Of a stretch of DNA of 64,000 nt, positions 41,491-51,158 are shown piece after piece (the stretch's first letter is position 1; the number at the start of each line of letters is the position of its first letter). Where the stretch lies: contig RAZJ01000004.1 of assembly GCA_003612625.1 (NCBI GenBank), forward strand, positions 95,837 to 159,836, written 5' to 3'. A model generated the notes under the pieces. That model had not been told where the DNA came from. It worked only from the letters and a program-made list of their open reading frames with translations, and did no database searches. The stretch comes from a bacterium 1XD42-1 (lineage in GTDB: Bacteria > Bacillota > Clostridia > Oscillospirales > Ruminococcaceae). Both the position numbers and the translations under genes were made by a program.

Positions 41491-41526
41491 CAGATGGAAA
41501 TTCAAAAGAATGGGAGGATTGGGAAT

Positions 41527-42963
41527 TTGAAACATCTGAACGAACAGCAGATCGCAGCCCTTGCGCCAAATCCAACTGCCGCTGTCAACGGCAAAAAAAT
41601 TTCACAAAAAGGCGGGTTTGTCCGGAGGGAATGTTCTGCTGACGGAAGCTTTTATCTTGGGGAATGTACCGGAAGCGGCAAAAGCAATTATATTGTTACA
41701 GCAGATTTTATCAATCCGGATCAGCCTGTATTCCGCTGTTCCTGCCCCAGCAGGCAGTTTCCCTGCAAGCACAGCCTTGCCTTGCTTTATGAAATTTTAG
41801 CGGAAAAGCCTTTTACCACTTGTGAAGTTTCACCGGACATTTTAGAAAAACGGAAAAAAATACAGGCCCGCGCAGAAAAGAAACAAACAGATTCTGCCGC
41901 TGGGGAGAAGAAGCCTGCCAAAGTCAATAAATCAGCCTGGACAAAAAAATTAAAAAAACAGTTGGAAGGCTTGGAGCTGGCTGCAAAGCTCATCCAGGAT
42001 TTGCTCCGGGCAGGGCTTGGAACCATGGGCGGCACAGCCTTGGATACATACCGCCAGCTTTCCAAGCAGTTGGGGGATTATTATTTACCCGGCCCCCAGC
42101 GCTTATTAAACGGCTTGATTCTGGAAATTGAGGAATTCCAAAAGGACGGGGAAGATGCCCATTATGACAAGGCGATCCGGATTTTAGAGGAATTATGGGC
42201 ACTGGTGAAAAAATCCCGGGAATATCTTTCCGGAAAATTGGAACGGGGAGAAATCGGTTTAGATGAAAGCCCACTTTATGAAGATTTAGGCGGGGTTTGG
42301 AAGCTTTCCGAACTGGAAGGCCTGGGCTTGTGCAAAAAAGATGCCCGGTTTACACAGCTTGCCTTTTGGATTGAATTTCATAAGTCCCGGAAGGAATTTA
42401 TTGATATCGGATGCTGGGCCGACCTGGAGGATGGGAATATTTTCCTGACCCGGAATTACCGCCCTGTAAAAGCTTTAAAGAATATCAAACAGGAAGACAG
42501 CACTTTCGGCGTAGCTGAAATCCCTTCCGCAGCCCTTTACCCAGGCAATGGGAACCGCCGGCTCCGTTGGGAATCGGCACGGATTGTCCCTTTGAAACAG
42601 GAGGATTGTTCTGCCTTGTATTCTTACGGGGCGCCGGCATTGGCTCCCGTTGTAAAAGAAGCCAAAAATATTTTAAAAGATCCTTTAGCCGATCCGGTTT
42701 TTTATAAGCTGATCCGGTTTGCACAGATCAGCCATAGCCCGGAAGGGCTTGCTTTAACCGACAGCCAGGGCAGCAGCATCCTATTGGCAGACCGGCCAGG
42801 GACAGAACCTTCCACCAATCATCTCCTTGTTTTCCCAGAAGAGGACGCTTTAAAAAATAATGTGTTATTAGGGGCTTTCTGGTATGACGGGGTAAACCGG
42901 CGTTTGGCAATCCAGCCCCTTAGCATCATAACACCGGATTCCGTTATTCGTTTGTTATATTAA
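41527..42963 (+). CDS. SWIM zinc-finger protein (YehQ-like) of the MoxR-vWA operon
   Basis: 478 residues. The SWIM zinc site CxCx6CxH is complete in FRCSCPSRQFPCKHSLALLYE (about residues 69-85). A charged helical linker rich in Lys/Glu (about 105-150) follows, then a helical middle and a C-terminal region with SNF2-associated-like beta features. SWIM fingers bind DNA or proteins. The TTG at 41527 is chosen because GGGAGG lies nine bases upstream; the longer in-frame ATG at 41449 lies within the terminator stem. It is the first gene of a five-gene unit and corresponds in type to the SWIM member (YehQ) of the E. coli yeh group. Confidence 0.83.
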   Translation: MKHLNEQQIAALAPNPTAAVNGKKISQKGGFVRRECSADGSFYLGECTGSGKSNYIVTADFINPDQPVFRCSCPSRQFPCKHSLALLYEILAEKPFTTCEVSPDILEKRKKIQARAEKKQTDSAAGEKKPAKVNKSAWTKKLKKQLEGLELAAKLIQDLLRAGLGTMGGTALDTYRQLSKQLGDYYLPGPQRLLNGLILEIEEFQKDGEDAHYDKAIRILEELWALVKKSREYLSGKLERGEIGLDESPLYEDLGGVWKLSELEGLGLCKKDARFTQLAFWIEFHKSRKEFIDIGCWADLEDGNIFLTRNYRPVKALKNIKQEDSTFGVAEIPSAALYPGNGNRRLRWESARIVPLKQEDCSALYSYGAPALAPVVKEAKNILKDPLADPVFYKLIRFAQISHSPEGLALTDSQGSSILLADRPGTEPSTNHLLVFPEEDALKNNVLLGAFWYDGVNRRLAIQPLSIITPDSVIRLLY

Positions 42964-42981
42964 AAAAGGGGGCTGTAAAAA

Positions 42982-44841
42982 ATGAACCTGTCAGCATTTT
43001 ATGAATTAAGGGAACGCCTGCGGACAGCCGCAATCGCGGGGACAGCTTTAATGGGAGATGACTTCCGGCTCCGGCGGGCAGTGGAACAATTAGCCCCCCT
43101 GGAACAGGCTTCTCCGATCTTTGCGAAAATCGGCCAGCTTACCCGGAATGCGCTGGCACCGGACTGTCCGGATCCGGCTGGGGCATTATTGGACGCTTTA
43201 AGCCTGACAGATGCGGTACTTTGCACCCAGGGTGCTGTTTCTGTCAGCCAGCCCTTGACGCCTCTTGAAACAAAAGGCTGGGGGAAAGCTGTAACAATGG
43301 CTCCTTACAGCCTGTTAAGCCCTTTACAGGGGGCTTTGGAAAATCCAGCTTCCGGGACTTATGGCATTGTGGTAAATGCCCATGAAACGCATCCGGAATT
43401 ATTCCAGGATTACCGGATTAAAGCGGCACTGGTGAAAACCTTAGGCGCTTCCTATGGCAGTTTAGCCAATGAAGCGGCGGATTGGATCGCGGAAGATGGC
43501 GAAGCGGCAATTCCTCTGCTGAAACAGGACTTTAATCCTGCCGGGAAACGGGAAATGGCCCGCCGGGTGCAGGTCATAGATCGGATTGCAGGCGGGAAAG
43601 AAAATGATTTTTACCTGGAGCAAATCCCAAAGGCTTCGAAAGAAGTCCGTCCTGCGTTAATTTATGCCCTGCGCCACAAGGAAGAAAATACAGAAAAGCT
43701 TATGGAGCTGGTTCAGACAGAAAAAGGCGACAGCAAAACGCAAGCTTTATGGCTCCTGACCGGGAAAGACGATCCGGAAGTGTGGGCTTTTTTAGGGGAC
43801 CGCTTCAAGAAAAAGCCAGAACAGCTCCTTCCTCATTTGGCCCATGCCAGTTCAAAAGAAAGCGGACAGATATTAGCTCAGCAGTTCCTGGAATTTTTAG
43901 AACCTTTTGAACAGGATCATTCCCTGAAATTAGAGAAGCAATCCAGTGAGCGTTTAAAGAAGTTATTGGAAGCCTTGCGGGGCCAGGGGAAAGACTGTCC
44001 TGAAATCCGTACCCTTTATCACAGGGCCGCCAGATTCGGCACCCGGATGGATTATCCAAAAAATCTGAATGAATTCCGGCATGTTACCCCTATGAGCCAG
44101 GCCCTTCCACTGGCTTTGATGTATGGGGTAGCAACTGCCCCCAGTTTGGAATCCTTGGCAAAGGAACTTTACCAAACCTATGGAGGTGCCTATGCAGGAC
44201 CTTTATTTGTTTCCATGCTTCTGACACAGCCGGCGGATAAAGTTTATGAAGCCTTTGAATCTGTAATTGCCTCCAATGGGAAATCGGACGGGGCTTCGGA
44301 AATGCTCCAGAATGTCTTTTCCAGTATGCAGTGGGATGCGGCACAAGAACGAACCATGATCCGGCTAATGGGTTCTGAACCGGTTTATGGCACTGGGATT
44401 TCCCTTTTTCCCATTAAAAAACCTTTGGACTACCGCTGGTATGATTTACTCATGAAAAAACGCTGGGATCGGTTCCTGACTTATATGATCCCGCAAAATA
44501 ATCAGCCTGTTTGTGAAAAATTAGGCGCTCATTTTTATCATGTGGCGCTGCTTTCCATTGATGTGGAAGGTCTGTATCAGGCTATGAAAATTTGCGGCTG
44601 GCAGGACTGCAAAGGGCTTCTGAGCCAGTGGGCCAAACGCAAAACACGTGTTTCCAGTTGGGAACTGATGCGGCATTTTTCCAATTTGCCGGGGAAAGAA
44701 GCTGACCGGGTGGCGGAGCTGGAACAGACTTTGAAGCTGTTGGAAAAAGGCCACGTGAAATTATACAGCGGCTCTTTAGATGCTTTGCGCACCCAACTGG
44801 AAGAATTGAAAATAAAACTGCAAAGAAATGGAGAATTGTAA
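42982..44841 (+). CDS. Large helical-repeat (HEAT-like) protein of the MoxR-vWA operon
   Basis: 619 residues, almost all predicted helix, with no signal peptide or membrane segment. The middle part has repeated helix pairs of HEAT type (for example EVRPALIYALRHKEENTEKL and DSKTQALWLLTGKDDPEVWA, about 210-270). I do not recognise a catalytic motif. Genes of this size and type sit between the SWIM and MoxR genes in related loci (the DUF5691 group is a possible match from memory). It probably acts as a scaffold or substrate adaptor for the ATPase. Only 18 bases separate it from the SWIM gene and two bases from the MoxR gene. Confidence 0.75.
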   Translation: MNLSAFYELRERLRTAAIAGTALMGDDFRLRRAVEQLAPLEQASPIFAKIGQLTRNALAPDCPDPAGALLDALSLTDAVLCTQGAVSVSQPLTPLETKGWGKAVTMAPYSLLSPLQGALENPASGTYGIVVNAHETHPELFQDYRIKAALVKTLGASYGSLANEAADWIAEDGEAAIPLLKQDFNPAGKREMARRVQVIDRIAGGKENDFYLEQIPKASKEVRPALIYALRHKEENTEKLMELVQTEKGDSKTQALWLLTGKDDPEVWAFLGDRFKKKPEQLLPHLAHASSKESGQILAQQFLEFLEPFEQDHSLKLEKQSSERLKKLLEALRGQGKDCPEIRTLYHRAARFGTRMDYPKNLNEFRHVTPMSQALPLALMYGVATAPSLESLAKELYQTYGGAYAGPLFVSMLLTQPADKVYEAFESVIASNGKSDGASEMLQNVFSSMQWDAAQERTMIRLMGSEPVYGTGISLFPIKKPLDYRWYDLLMKKRWDRFLTYMIPQNNQPVCEKLGAHFYHVALLSIDVEGLYQAMKICGWQDCKGLLSQWAKRKTRVSSWELMRHFSNLPGKEADRVAELEQTLKLLEKGHVKLYSGSLDALRTQLEELKIKLQRNGEL

Positions 44842-44843
44842 CT

Positions 44844-45932
44844 ATGGCTCAAACAAAAGTACAGCGGCTGCCTGCTGAACAATTATTCCAGGAAGAAATT
44901 GATCTGTTGATCTCCGCAGAAAAAGACCCAATTCCTGCGGGCTGGAAAATGTCCCCCCGTTCGGTACGTACCTATATTTGCGGCGGCAAAGTGAAAGGGA
45001 AAATCATTACGCCAAAATATATCGGCCAGGAACGGCTGGTAGAAATTGCAATCGCAACCCTTGTAACGGATCGGGCTTTATTGTTGATTGGGGAGCCGGG
45101 AACGGCAAAAAGCTGGCTTTCTGAGCATTTAACTGCCGCCATCAATGGGGATTCCACAAAAGTTGTCCAGGGGACAGCCGGAACCACAGAAGAACAGATC
45201 CGCTATTCCTGGAATTACGCCATGCTGATTGCGCAAGGGCCGTCTTTGGAAGCCATGCTGAAAAGCCCTATTTACCGGGCTATGGAAAGCGGTTCTATTG
45301 CCCGCGTAGAAGAACTTTCCCGTTGTGCTTCCGAAGTACAGGACGCTTTGATTTCTATTTTATCTGAAAAGCGGATTTCTGTACCGGAATTGGGGATTGA
45401 AGTGCCGGCACAAAAAGGGTTTTCGATTATTGCCACTTCCAATACCCGGGATAAAGGCGTAAATGAAATGTCTGCGGCATTGAAACGCCGGTTTAATATT
45501 GTAGTATTGCCCGCCCCCTCCAATCTGGAAGCGGAAATTGAAATTGTCCGTACCCGTGTCAGCCAGCTTGCTCAGGGCCTGGATCTCAATGCGGGGCTGC
45601 CCGCCGAAGAAGTGGTAGAAAAAGTCTGTACCATTTTCCGGGAACTGCGGGCCGGGCAGACTTTAGACGGCAAGCAGAAATTAAAACCGCCAACAGGCGT
45701 CCTTTCCACCGCAGAAGCCATTTCTTTATTGGCCAATAGCATGGCTTTAGCGGGCAGCTTTGGCAATGGTTCCATTGCGGATGAAGATTTAGCAGCCGGG
45801 TTACAGGGAGCCGTTGTAAAGGATGAAGAAAAAGATAGTACGGCCTGGAAAGAATATTTAGAAAATATTATGCGCAAACGTGGTTCCCATTGGGCAGGCT
45901 TGTACCGGGCATGCAGGGAGCTGAACCAATGA
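44844..45932 (+). CDS. MoxR-family AAA+ ATPase (YehL-like)
   Basis: 362 residues. Walker A is GEPGTAKS (about 86-93). The Walker B region reads IARVEELSRCASEVQDALISIL, where classical MoxR proteins have ADEINR, so the usual Asp is replaced by Glu. Sensor 1 is ATSNTRDKGVNEMSAALKRRF, which also holds the arginine finger, and a helical lid follows. MoxR ATPases are chaperones that assemble or activate protein complexes, generally through a partner vWA protein, which is present here. The start lies directly after the HEAT gene and the stop overlaps the next gene by four bases (ATGA). Confidence 0.92.
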   Translation: MAQTKVQRLPAEQLFQEEIDLLISAEKDPIPAGWKMSPRSVRTYICGGKVKGKIITPKYIGQERLVEIAIATLVTDRALLLIGEPGTAKSWLSEHLTAAINGDSTKVVQGTAGTTEEQIRYSWNYAMLIAQGPSLEAMLKSPIYRAMESGSIARVEELSRCASEVQDALISILSEKRISVPELGIEVPAQKGFSIIATSNTRDKGVNEMSAALKRRFNIVVLPAPSNLEAEIEIVRTRVSQLAQGLDLNAGLPAEEVVEKVCTIFRELRAGQTLDGKQKLKPPTGVLSTAEAISLLANSMALAGSFGNGSIADEDLAAGLQGAVVKDEEKDSTAWKEYLENIMRKRGSHWAGLYRACRELNQ

Positions 45933-48184
45933 GGGAAGATCCAGTTTATTTTGGGATACGTCATCTTTCTCCGGCTGGGGCATGGCACTTGCGGAAGCTG
46001 CTGGATGAAATACAGCCCCGTTTACTGCTGATTGAAGGCCCCAGTGATTTAAATGGATTGCTTCCGGATCTTCTGCATCCGGAAACACAGCCTCCTCTGG
46101 CAATTCTGGCTTATACTCAGGAAATTCCGGTTCATTCCATTCTTTATCCTTTTGCGGCCTATTCTCCGGAATATCAGGGGATTTTATGGGCTGGGGAACA
46201 TGGGATTGAAAGTCGTTTTATTGATCTGCCTTCAGAAGTTTTTTTAGCTCTTTCCCAAAAACGGGGCAAAGAAACCGACGGTGAAGAAAGCAGTACAGCA
46301 GTTTATCGGGAACTAGACCGTCAGGCAGGCGGGGATGGCCACGAAACCTTTTGGGAACATCTTTTGGAACATAATCCGTCTTTTGATGCTTACCGGAAAG
46401 GTGCGGCTTCTTTTGGGGCCCAGCTGCGGCAGGAAACAGCAGGATTAGACTCCGACTGGCCGGAAACCGTAATACGGGAAGCTTATATGCGTTATGAAAT
46501 TGAACAGGCATTTTCCCAGGGCTACCAGCCCAATGAAATTGTAGTGGTAACAGGTTCTTACCATGTGGAAGGGCTGAAATCCATAGATCCTATGACAGAA
46601 GAAGAACGGAAAAGCCTGCCCCGGGTCCCAACCAACAGCACGCTGATGCCATATTCTTTTTATCGGCTTTCTTCCCGTTCTGGTTATGGGGCCGGCAATA
46701 AAGCCCCAGCTTATTACTCCCTCCTATGGGAAGAGCTGTGCGGAGAACAGCCGGGATTAGCGGCGGAAAGCTACCTTTCCCGGATCGCTGTATGGCAAAG
46801 GGCCCATGGGACTCCGGTTTCCTCGGCAGAAGTCATTGAAGCAGTCCGTCTGGCAGAATCCCTTTCCAAAATCCGTGGATGGGAAATCCCAGCCCTGCAA
46901 GATCTGCGGGATGCGGCAATTACATGCTTAGGACATGGGGAATTTGCCGGAATACATTTAGCCGTTGCAGATACGGAAATCGGCACAGAAATCGGTACAT
47001 TACCGGAAGGCGTCAGCCGCACCAGCATCCAGGAGGATTTTTACCGGCAGTTAAAAGAATTAAAATTAGAAAAATACCGGGCTCTTTCGGCCCAGGATTT
47101 ATCCTTGGATTTGCGGGAGAACCGGACGGTAAAGTCGCAAAAAGCTGCTTTTTTAGATTTGGAACGTTCTTTTTTCTTACACCGTTTGCGGGTGCTGGGG
47201 GTTTCTTTGGGAGCTTTGCAGCCAGGCACACAGGAAAATGCAACCTGGTCAGAAAAATGGATTGTCCGGTGGACGCCGGAGGCCGAAATTGAACTGGTTG
47301 AAGCGGCTTTAAGCGGGGATACCATCCTGTATGCCGCCAATTTTAAACTGCGGGAACGGGCAGAAAAAGCTTCCCGTATTGATGAAGCCGCTTCCGTTAT
47401 TGAGGATGCGTTCCTTTGCGGAATGTCCTCTGCCGCGAATTATGCAACGTCTGCTTTGCAGGGGCTGGCGGTGGAAGCTGCATCTTTAGAGGAGCTGGCT
47501 TTGACTGCGCAGCATCTTTCCACCATCCTGCAATATGGAAATATCCGGCAGGTGGATTCCGCACCCTTAAAGCCCGTTTTAGAGCAGATTTATTTCCGTT
47601 CCTGTCTTTTACTGCCGGGTTCCTGTGTCTGCGACAACAGTGCAGCAAAGGTTATCCTTGGGGCAATGGAACGCTTAAACGCGGCACAGCTCAGCAATTC
47701 TTTTTTAGACCCGGAATCATGGCTGGATGCCCTTCATCAAGTAGCCGGGCGGGATGATTTGAATACCCATACTTCCGGTTATGCAGCCGCAATTTTACTG
47801 GAACGGGGCCAGATGGATTCCCAAGCCCTTGCTCAAGAAGTCCACCGCCGTTTATCCCCCGGCACTCCGGCAGATTTAGGCTCCGGCTGGTTTGAAGGGC
47901 TTTCCATGAAAAACCATTATGCTTTAATTGCACGGCAGTCCCTTTGGCAAAGTCTGAGCGATTATTTAGACAGCTTGGATGATGAAGAATTTAAACGGGC
48001 TTTGGTCTTTTTACGCCGTGCTTTTGCAGATTTTTCCTCCCGGGAACGGGATGAAATTGCAGAAAACCTAGGGGAAATTTGGAAAATCAATACCCAGCAG
48101 GTCAGTGAAGTCATTAACAGCCCTTTGACTGGGGAAGCAAAAGAAATGCTGGAAGGGTTGGATGATTTTGACTTTGATTTATAA
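45929..48184 (+). CDS. DUF5682 (YehM-like) protein, possible TraB/ChaN-type enzyme
   Basis: 751 residues. The N-terminal ~220 residues resemble the TraB/ChaN/EreA-like fold: GIRHLSPAGAWHLR (His12), LLLIEGPSD (Glu36), HGIESRFIDLP, and a late VVVTGSYHVEGL (His about 211), all at the positions where that superfamily places catalytic or metal residues. The rest (about 250-751) is helical and charged, with an acidic C-terminus DDFDFDL. Function is unknown; a hydrolase or esterase activity controlled by the MoxR and vWA partners is an inference. The ATG at 45929 overlaps the MoxR stop and has GGGAG eight bases upstream. Confidence 0.82.
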   Translation: MREDPVYFGIRHLSPAGAWHLRKLLDEIQPRLLLIEGPSDLNGLLPDLLHPETQPPLAILAYTQEIPVHSILYPFAAYSPEYQGILWAGEHGIESRFIDLPSEVFLALSQKRGKETDGEESSTAVYRELDRQAGGDGHETFWEHLLEHNPSFDAYRKGAASFGAQLRQETAGLDSDWPETVIREAYMRYEIEQAFSQGYQPNEIVVVTGSYHVEGLKSIDPMTEEERKSLPRVPTNSTLMPYSFYRLSSRSGYGAGNKAPAYYSLLWEELCGEQPGLAAESYLSRIAVWQRAHGTPVSSAEVIEAVRLAESLSKIRGWEIPALQDLRDAAITCLGHGEFAGIHLAVADTEIGTEIGTLPEGVSRTSIQEDFYRQLKELKLEKYRALSAQDLSLDLRENRTVKSQKAAFLDLERSFFLHRLRVLGVSLGALQPGTQENATWSEKWIVRWTPEAEIELVEAALSGDTILYAANFKLRERAEKASRIDEAASVIEDAFLCGMSSAANYATSALQGLAVEAASLEELALTAQHLSTILQYGNIRQVDSAPLKPVLEQIYFRSCLLLPGSCVCDNSAAKVILGAMERLNAAQLSNSFLDPESWLDALHQVAGRDDLNTHTSGYAAAILLERGQMDSQALAQEVHRRLSPGTPADLGSGWFEGLSMKNHYALIARQSLWQSLSDYLDSLDDEEFKRALVFLRRAFADFSSRERDEIAENLGEIWKINTQQVSEVINSPLTGEAKEMLEGLDDFDFDL

Positions 48185-48202
48185 GGAAAGGAGGGGGCCT
48201 TA

Positions 48203-49387
48203 TTGGAAAATCAGGAACGGATTTGTCGGTGGCGTTTGATTTTAGGCCAGGATACCCAGGAGCGTTTTTCCGCTATGGGCGGTTCCGGATTGACTGCCCA
48301 GCAGGATTTAATGGATCAGGCTTTAGCGGCTATTTATAACCAGACCAGTGCAGGCGGTTTTGGAAATGGCGGCCCTGGAGCTGGACATGGGCCTTCCAAT
48401 CCCCAGATTACCCAATGGCTGGGAGATGTCCGGTCTTTATTTGATAAAGAGCTTGTAACAGTAATCCAAGGGGATGCCATTAACCGCTGCGGCCTAAAAC
48501 AGCTTTTATTTGAACCGGAACTGTTGGAAAATTTAGAACCGGATGTGGGGTTAGCTTCTACAATTTTGACATTGAAAGAACAGATCCCCAAAGGCTCTAA
48601 AGACAGTGTGCGTTATTATATCCGGAAAATTGTGGAACAGATCAACCGCCTTTTGGAACAGGATATCCGCCGGGCTGTGACAGCTTCTTTGAACCGCCGC
48701 AGACATTCCCCCATTCCTTCTGCGGCAGCTTTGGACTATAAACAGACCATTTCCCGGAATTTAAAAAATTACCATCCAGAATTAAATGCTATCGTACCGG
48801 AACATTTCTATTTTTTTGACCGCACCAGTACAACGGCTGCCAATAAATGGACGGTTATTTTAGATGTGGATCAGAGCGGCTCCATGGGGGAATCTGTTAT
48901 TTATTCTTCTATTATGAGCTGTATCTTAGCCAGCATGTCCAGCTTAAAAACCAGGATTGTTGCTTTTGATACCAGCATTGTGGATTTGACAGAAAAAAGT
49001 GACGATCCGGTGGATTTGCTTTTTGGGTTCCAGTTGGGAGGCGGTACAGATATTGACCGTTCTATTGCTTATTGTGAACAGTTTGTAGAAATACCAGCTA
49101 AAACTTTATTTTTCCTGGTAACGGATTTATATGAAGGCGGCAACCGCGCAGCTTTACTGCGCCGTTTAGAAGGGTTAAAAACTTCAGGCGTTACAGTCAT
49201 TTGTTTATTAGCCATTGCCGACGGAGGCCGTCCTTATTATGACGCGCAAATGGCACAGAAGGTTTCCGGATTGGGGATTCCGTGCTTTGCATGCAGTCCC
49301 CAGCTTTTGCCCCAGCTTTTAGAACGGGCATTCCGGGGACAGGATTTAGCCGCCTTTCAAAAAGAATTTGAAAAACGCAAACGCTAA
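48203..49387 (+). CDS. vWA (CoxE/YehP-like) domain protein
   Basis: 394 residues, starting at TTG 48203 with AAGGAGGGGG. A Gly-rich linker (about 50-68) precedes a helical region, then a C-terminal von Willebrand A domain (about 215-375). The MIDAS metal site is complete: DQSGSM (Asp223, Ser225, Ser227), Thr in GGGTDID, and Asp in LVTDLYEGG. vWA proteins act with MoxR ATPases as the metal-dependent partner that engages target proteins. This is the last gene of the SWIM-HEAT-MoxR-DUF5682-vWA unit, and a strong terminator follows within five bases. Confidence 0.92.
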   Translation: MENQERICRWRLILGQDTQERFSAMGGSGLTAQQDLMDQALAAIYNQTSAGGFGNGGPGAGHGPSNPQITQWLGDVRSLFDKELVTVIQGDAINRCGLKQLLFEPELLENLEPDVGLASTILTLKEQIPKGSKDSVRYYIRKIVEQINRLLEQDIRRAVTASLNRRRHSPIPSAAALDYKQTISRNLKNYHPELNAIVPEHFYFFDRTSTTAANKWTVILDVDQSGSMGESVIYSSIMSCILASMSSLKTRIVAFDTSIVDLTEKSDDPVDLLFGFQLGGGTDIDRSIAYCEQFVEIPAKTLFFLVTDLYEGGNRAALLRRLEGLKTSGVTVICLLAIADGGRPYYDAQMAQKVSGLGIPCFACSPQLLPQLLERAFRGQDLAAFQKEFEKRKR

Positions 49388-49391
49388 CCAT

Positions 49392-49432
49392 AAAAAAACA
49401 GCTTTTGGAATTTTCCAAAAGCTGTTTTTTTA
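49392..49432. terminator. Bidirectional terminator between vWA and chemoreceptor genes
   Basis: AAAAACAGCTTTTGGAA pairs with TTCCAAAAGCTGTTTTT, flanked by A and T runs, so it can terminate both convergent genes. Confidence 0.9.
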
Positions 49433-49445
49433 TGTATTTGTTTTT

Positions 49446-51158
49446 TTAGTTCAATATATAATGCTGATTTTTGAGGCTTTCTTCCCGCAGGCGGAACCGT
49501 TCGATTAGGCCCTTTAAGGTTGCTGCCTGCTGGAACAGTTCTTCACTGGCAGCAGCACTTTCTTCCGCTGTGGCGGAATTGGTAGAAACAACAACTGAAA
49601 TCTGTTCCATTCCTTCGGAGATATCACGCAATTCTTCTGCCTGTGCAGATGCCGCCGAAGTAATGTGTTCCGTAGCACCCATTACATTTTTTGTCCCCAT
49701 TACAATCTCGTCAATAACATTGGCTGCTTCTTCTACAATATGAGCGCCTTTTTTTACGGAAAGAATAGCGGAATCAATCAATTCGGTTGTGCCATTAGCA
49801 GCTTCCGCGCTTTTTGTAGCCAGGGAACGGACTTCGCCGGCAACAACTGCAAATCCTTTTCCGGCAGCTCCGGCGCGGGCTGCTTCCACAGCCGCATTCA
49901 AAGCTAAAATATTAGTCTGGAACGCAATGTCATCAATCGTTTTGATAATGGTACTGATTTGGTTGGCAGCACGGGTAATATCATGCATTGCATCCAGAGC
50001 TTCTTTCATCATGCTGTTGCAGTGGTCAACCTGGGAACCCATCCCATTTACCTGCTGTTCTGCTTGGTCAGCATTTCCAGCCGTTTGTTCTACATGGGAA
50101 GAAATCGTAGATATTGTGCTTCTTAAGTCATCAACAGAAGCGGCCTGCTGGGTAGAGCCTTGCGCCAGCGTTTGGGCATTGGCACTGACTCTGCCTGCAC
50201 TGTCCGATACAAGATAAGCTGTCCCGCTGATTTTTGCAAAAGTACCGTTCAAATTATTCAGAATGACTTCAAAGGCATTTTTAATCGCCTGAAAATCTCC
50301 TACATATTCATTTTGAATGGAAAGATCCAAATTGCCTTCAGCCATTTCTGACAGCAAATGTGAAATTTCATTGATATATTGGGCCAGAGTATGCTGTGTC
50401 CGCTGTACGGCATCTACCAGCATGCCAATTTCAGAAGTATCCGGTTCCATATCCAAATGGAAGGAAAGTTCCCCATTTGAAATATGTGTCATGATTTCAC
50501 TGATAGAAGCAACAGGACGGATAATACCGCGTTCTGTTATACGGATCGAAATGATTTGTGTAACACTTACAGTCAAAATCATGATAAGCGTCAATGTAAA
50601 AACAACTTTTTGACGGGCCGCAGCAGCATCCGCCTGTGCAGAACACCGGATAGAAAGCATATCAATAAATTCTTCTGTCAGTATACTGACATTTGTAATG
50701 CCAGTGGTATATTCTTCCCCATACATCAAATCCAAAGCTTTTTGATGATCCCCTTTTCCAACTGCTACCATGGCATCTTCTTCCAAAGAAATCAGGGAAT
50801 TGGACAGGGCTAAAACAGATTCAATTTTGGCTTTTTCGTTTTCTTCCAAGCCAATAAGCTCCATTTGCTCTATGGCTTTGTCCCGTCGTTTTGTGGTGTT
50901 TACTTCATTCCAATAGTTGTTATAATGTGCAGGGTCCCCATTGGCACTGTATGCGCGGACCTCATTGGTTAAATATTGAGATCCATCTCGGAGCTGGTAA
51001 GCTAAGTTTACCATTTCATATCGGTCGTCCATGGTTTTTTCAGCCGCTAGAGTAGAAAACTCATTGAAAATCGAAAGAAGGGTTACAATAACCAATAGGG
51101 CAATAGAACCTCCGCCTATTAACGCGCTCATTTTGGACTGTTTCATCCGTTTTTTCAT
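49446..51158 (-). CDS. Methyl-accepting chemotaxis protein
   Basis: 570 residues: an N-terminal membrane helix (ALIGGGSIALLVIVTLLSIF), an extracytoplasmic four-helix-type sensor (about 40-190), a second membrane helix (VVFTLTLIMILTVSVTQII), HAMP segments, and a long cytoplasmic coiled coil with the conserved tip DDIAFQTNILALNAAVEAAR. It detects an external signal and controls a CheA-type kinase; no other chemotaxis or flagellar gene is in the window. The ATG at 51158 follows GGAGGT at nine bases. The 239-base region upstream (51159-51397) is very AT-rich; no promoter was assigned with confidence. Confidence 0.93.
   Translation of the reverse strand: MKKRMKQSKMSALIGGGSIALLVIVTLLSIFNEFSTLAAEKTMDDRYEMVNLAYQLRDGSQYLTNEVRAYSANGDPAHYNNYWNEVNTTKRRDKAIEQMELIGLEENEKAKIESVLALSNSLISLEEDAMVAVGKGDHQKALDLMYGEEYTTGITNVSILTEEFIDMLSIRCSAQADAAAARQKVVFTLTLIMILTVSVTQIISIRITERGIIRPVASISEIMTHISNGELSFHLDMEPDTSEIGMLVDAVQRTQHTLAQYINEISHLLSEMAEGNLDLSIQNEYVGDFQAIKNAFEVILNNLNGTFAKISGTAYLVSDSAGRVSANAQTLAQGSTQQAASVDDLRSTISTISSHVEQTAGNADQAEQQVNGMGSQVDHCNSMMKEALDAMHDITRAANQISTIIKTIDDIAFQTNILALNAAVEAARAGAAGKGFAVVAGEVRSLATKSAEAANGTTELIDSAILSVKKGAHIVEEAANVIDEIVMGTKNVMGATEHITSAASAQAEELRDISEGMEQISVVVSTNSATAEESAAASEELFQQAATLKGLIERFRLREESLKNQHYILN

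Noticed and set aside
41449..41526. N-terminal extension of the SWIM protein from ATG 41449
   Set aside because: This ATG lies in the terminator stem; TTG 41527 has a proper ribosome site.
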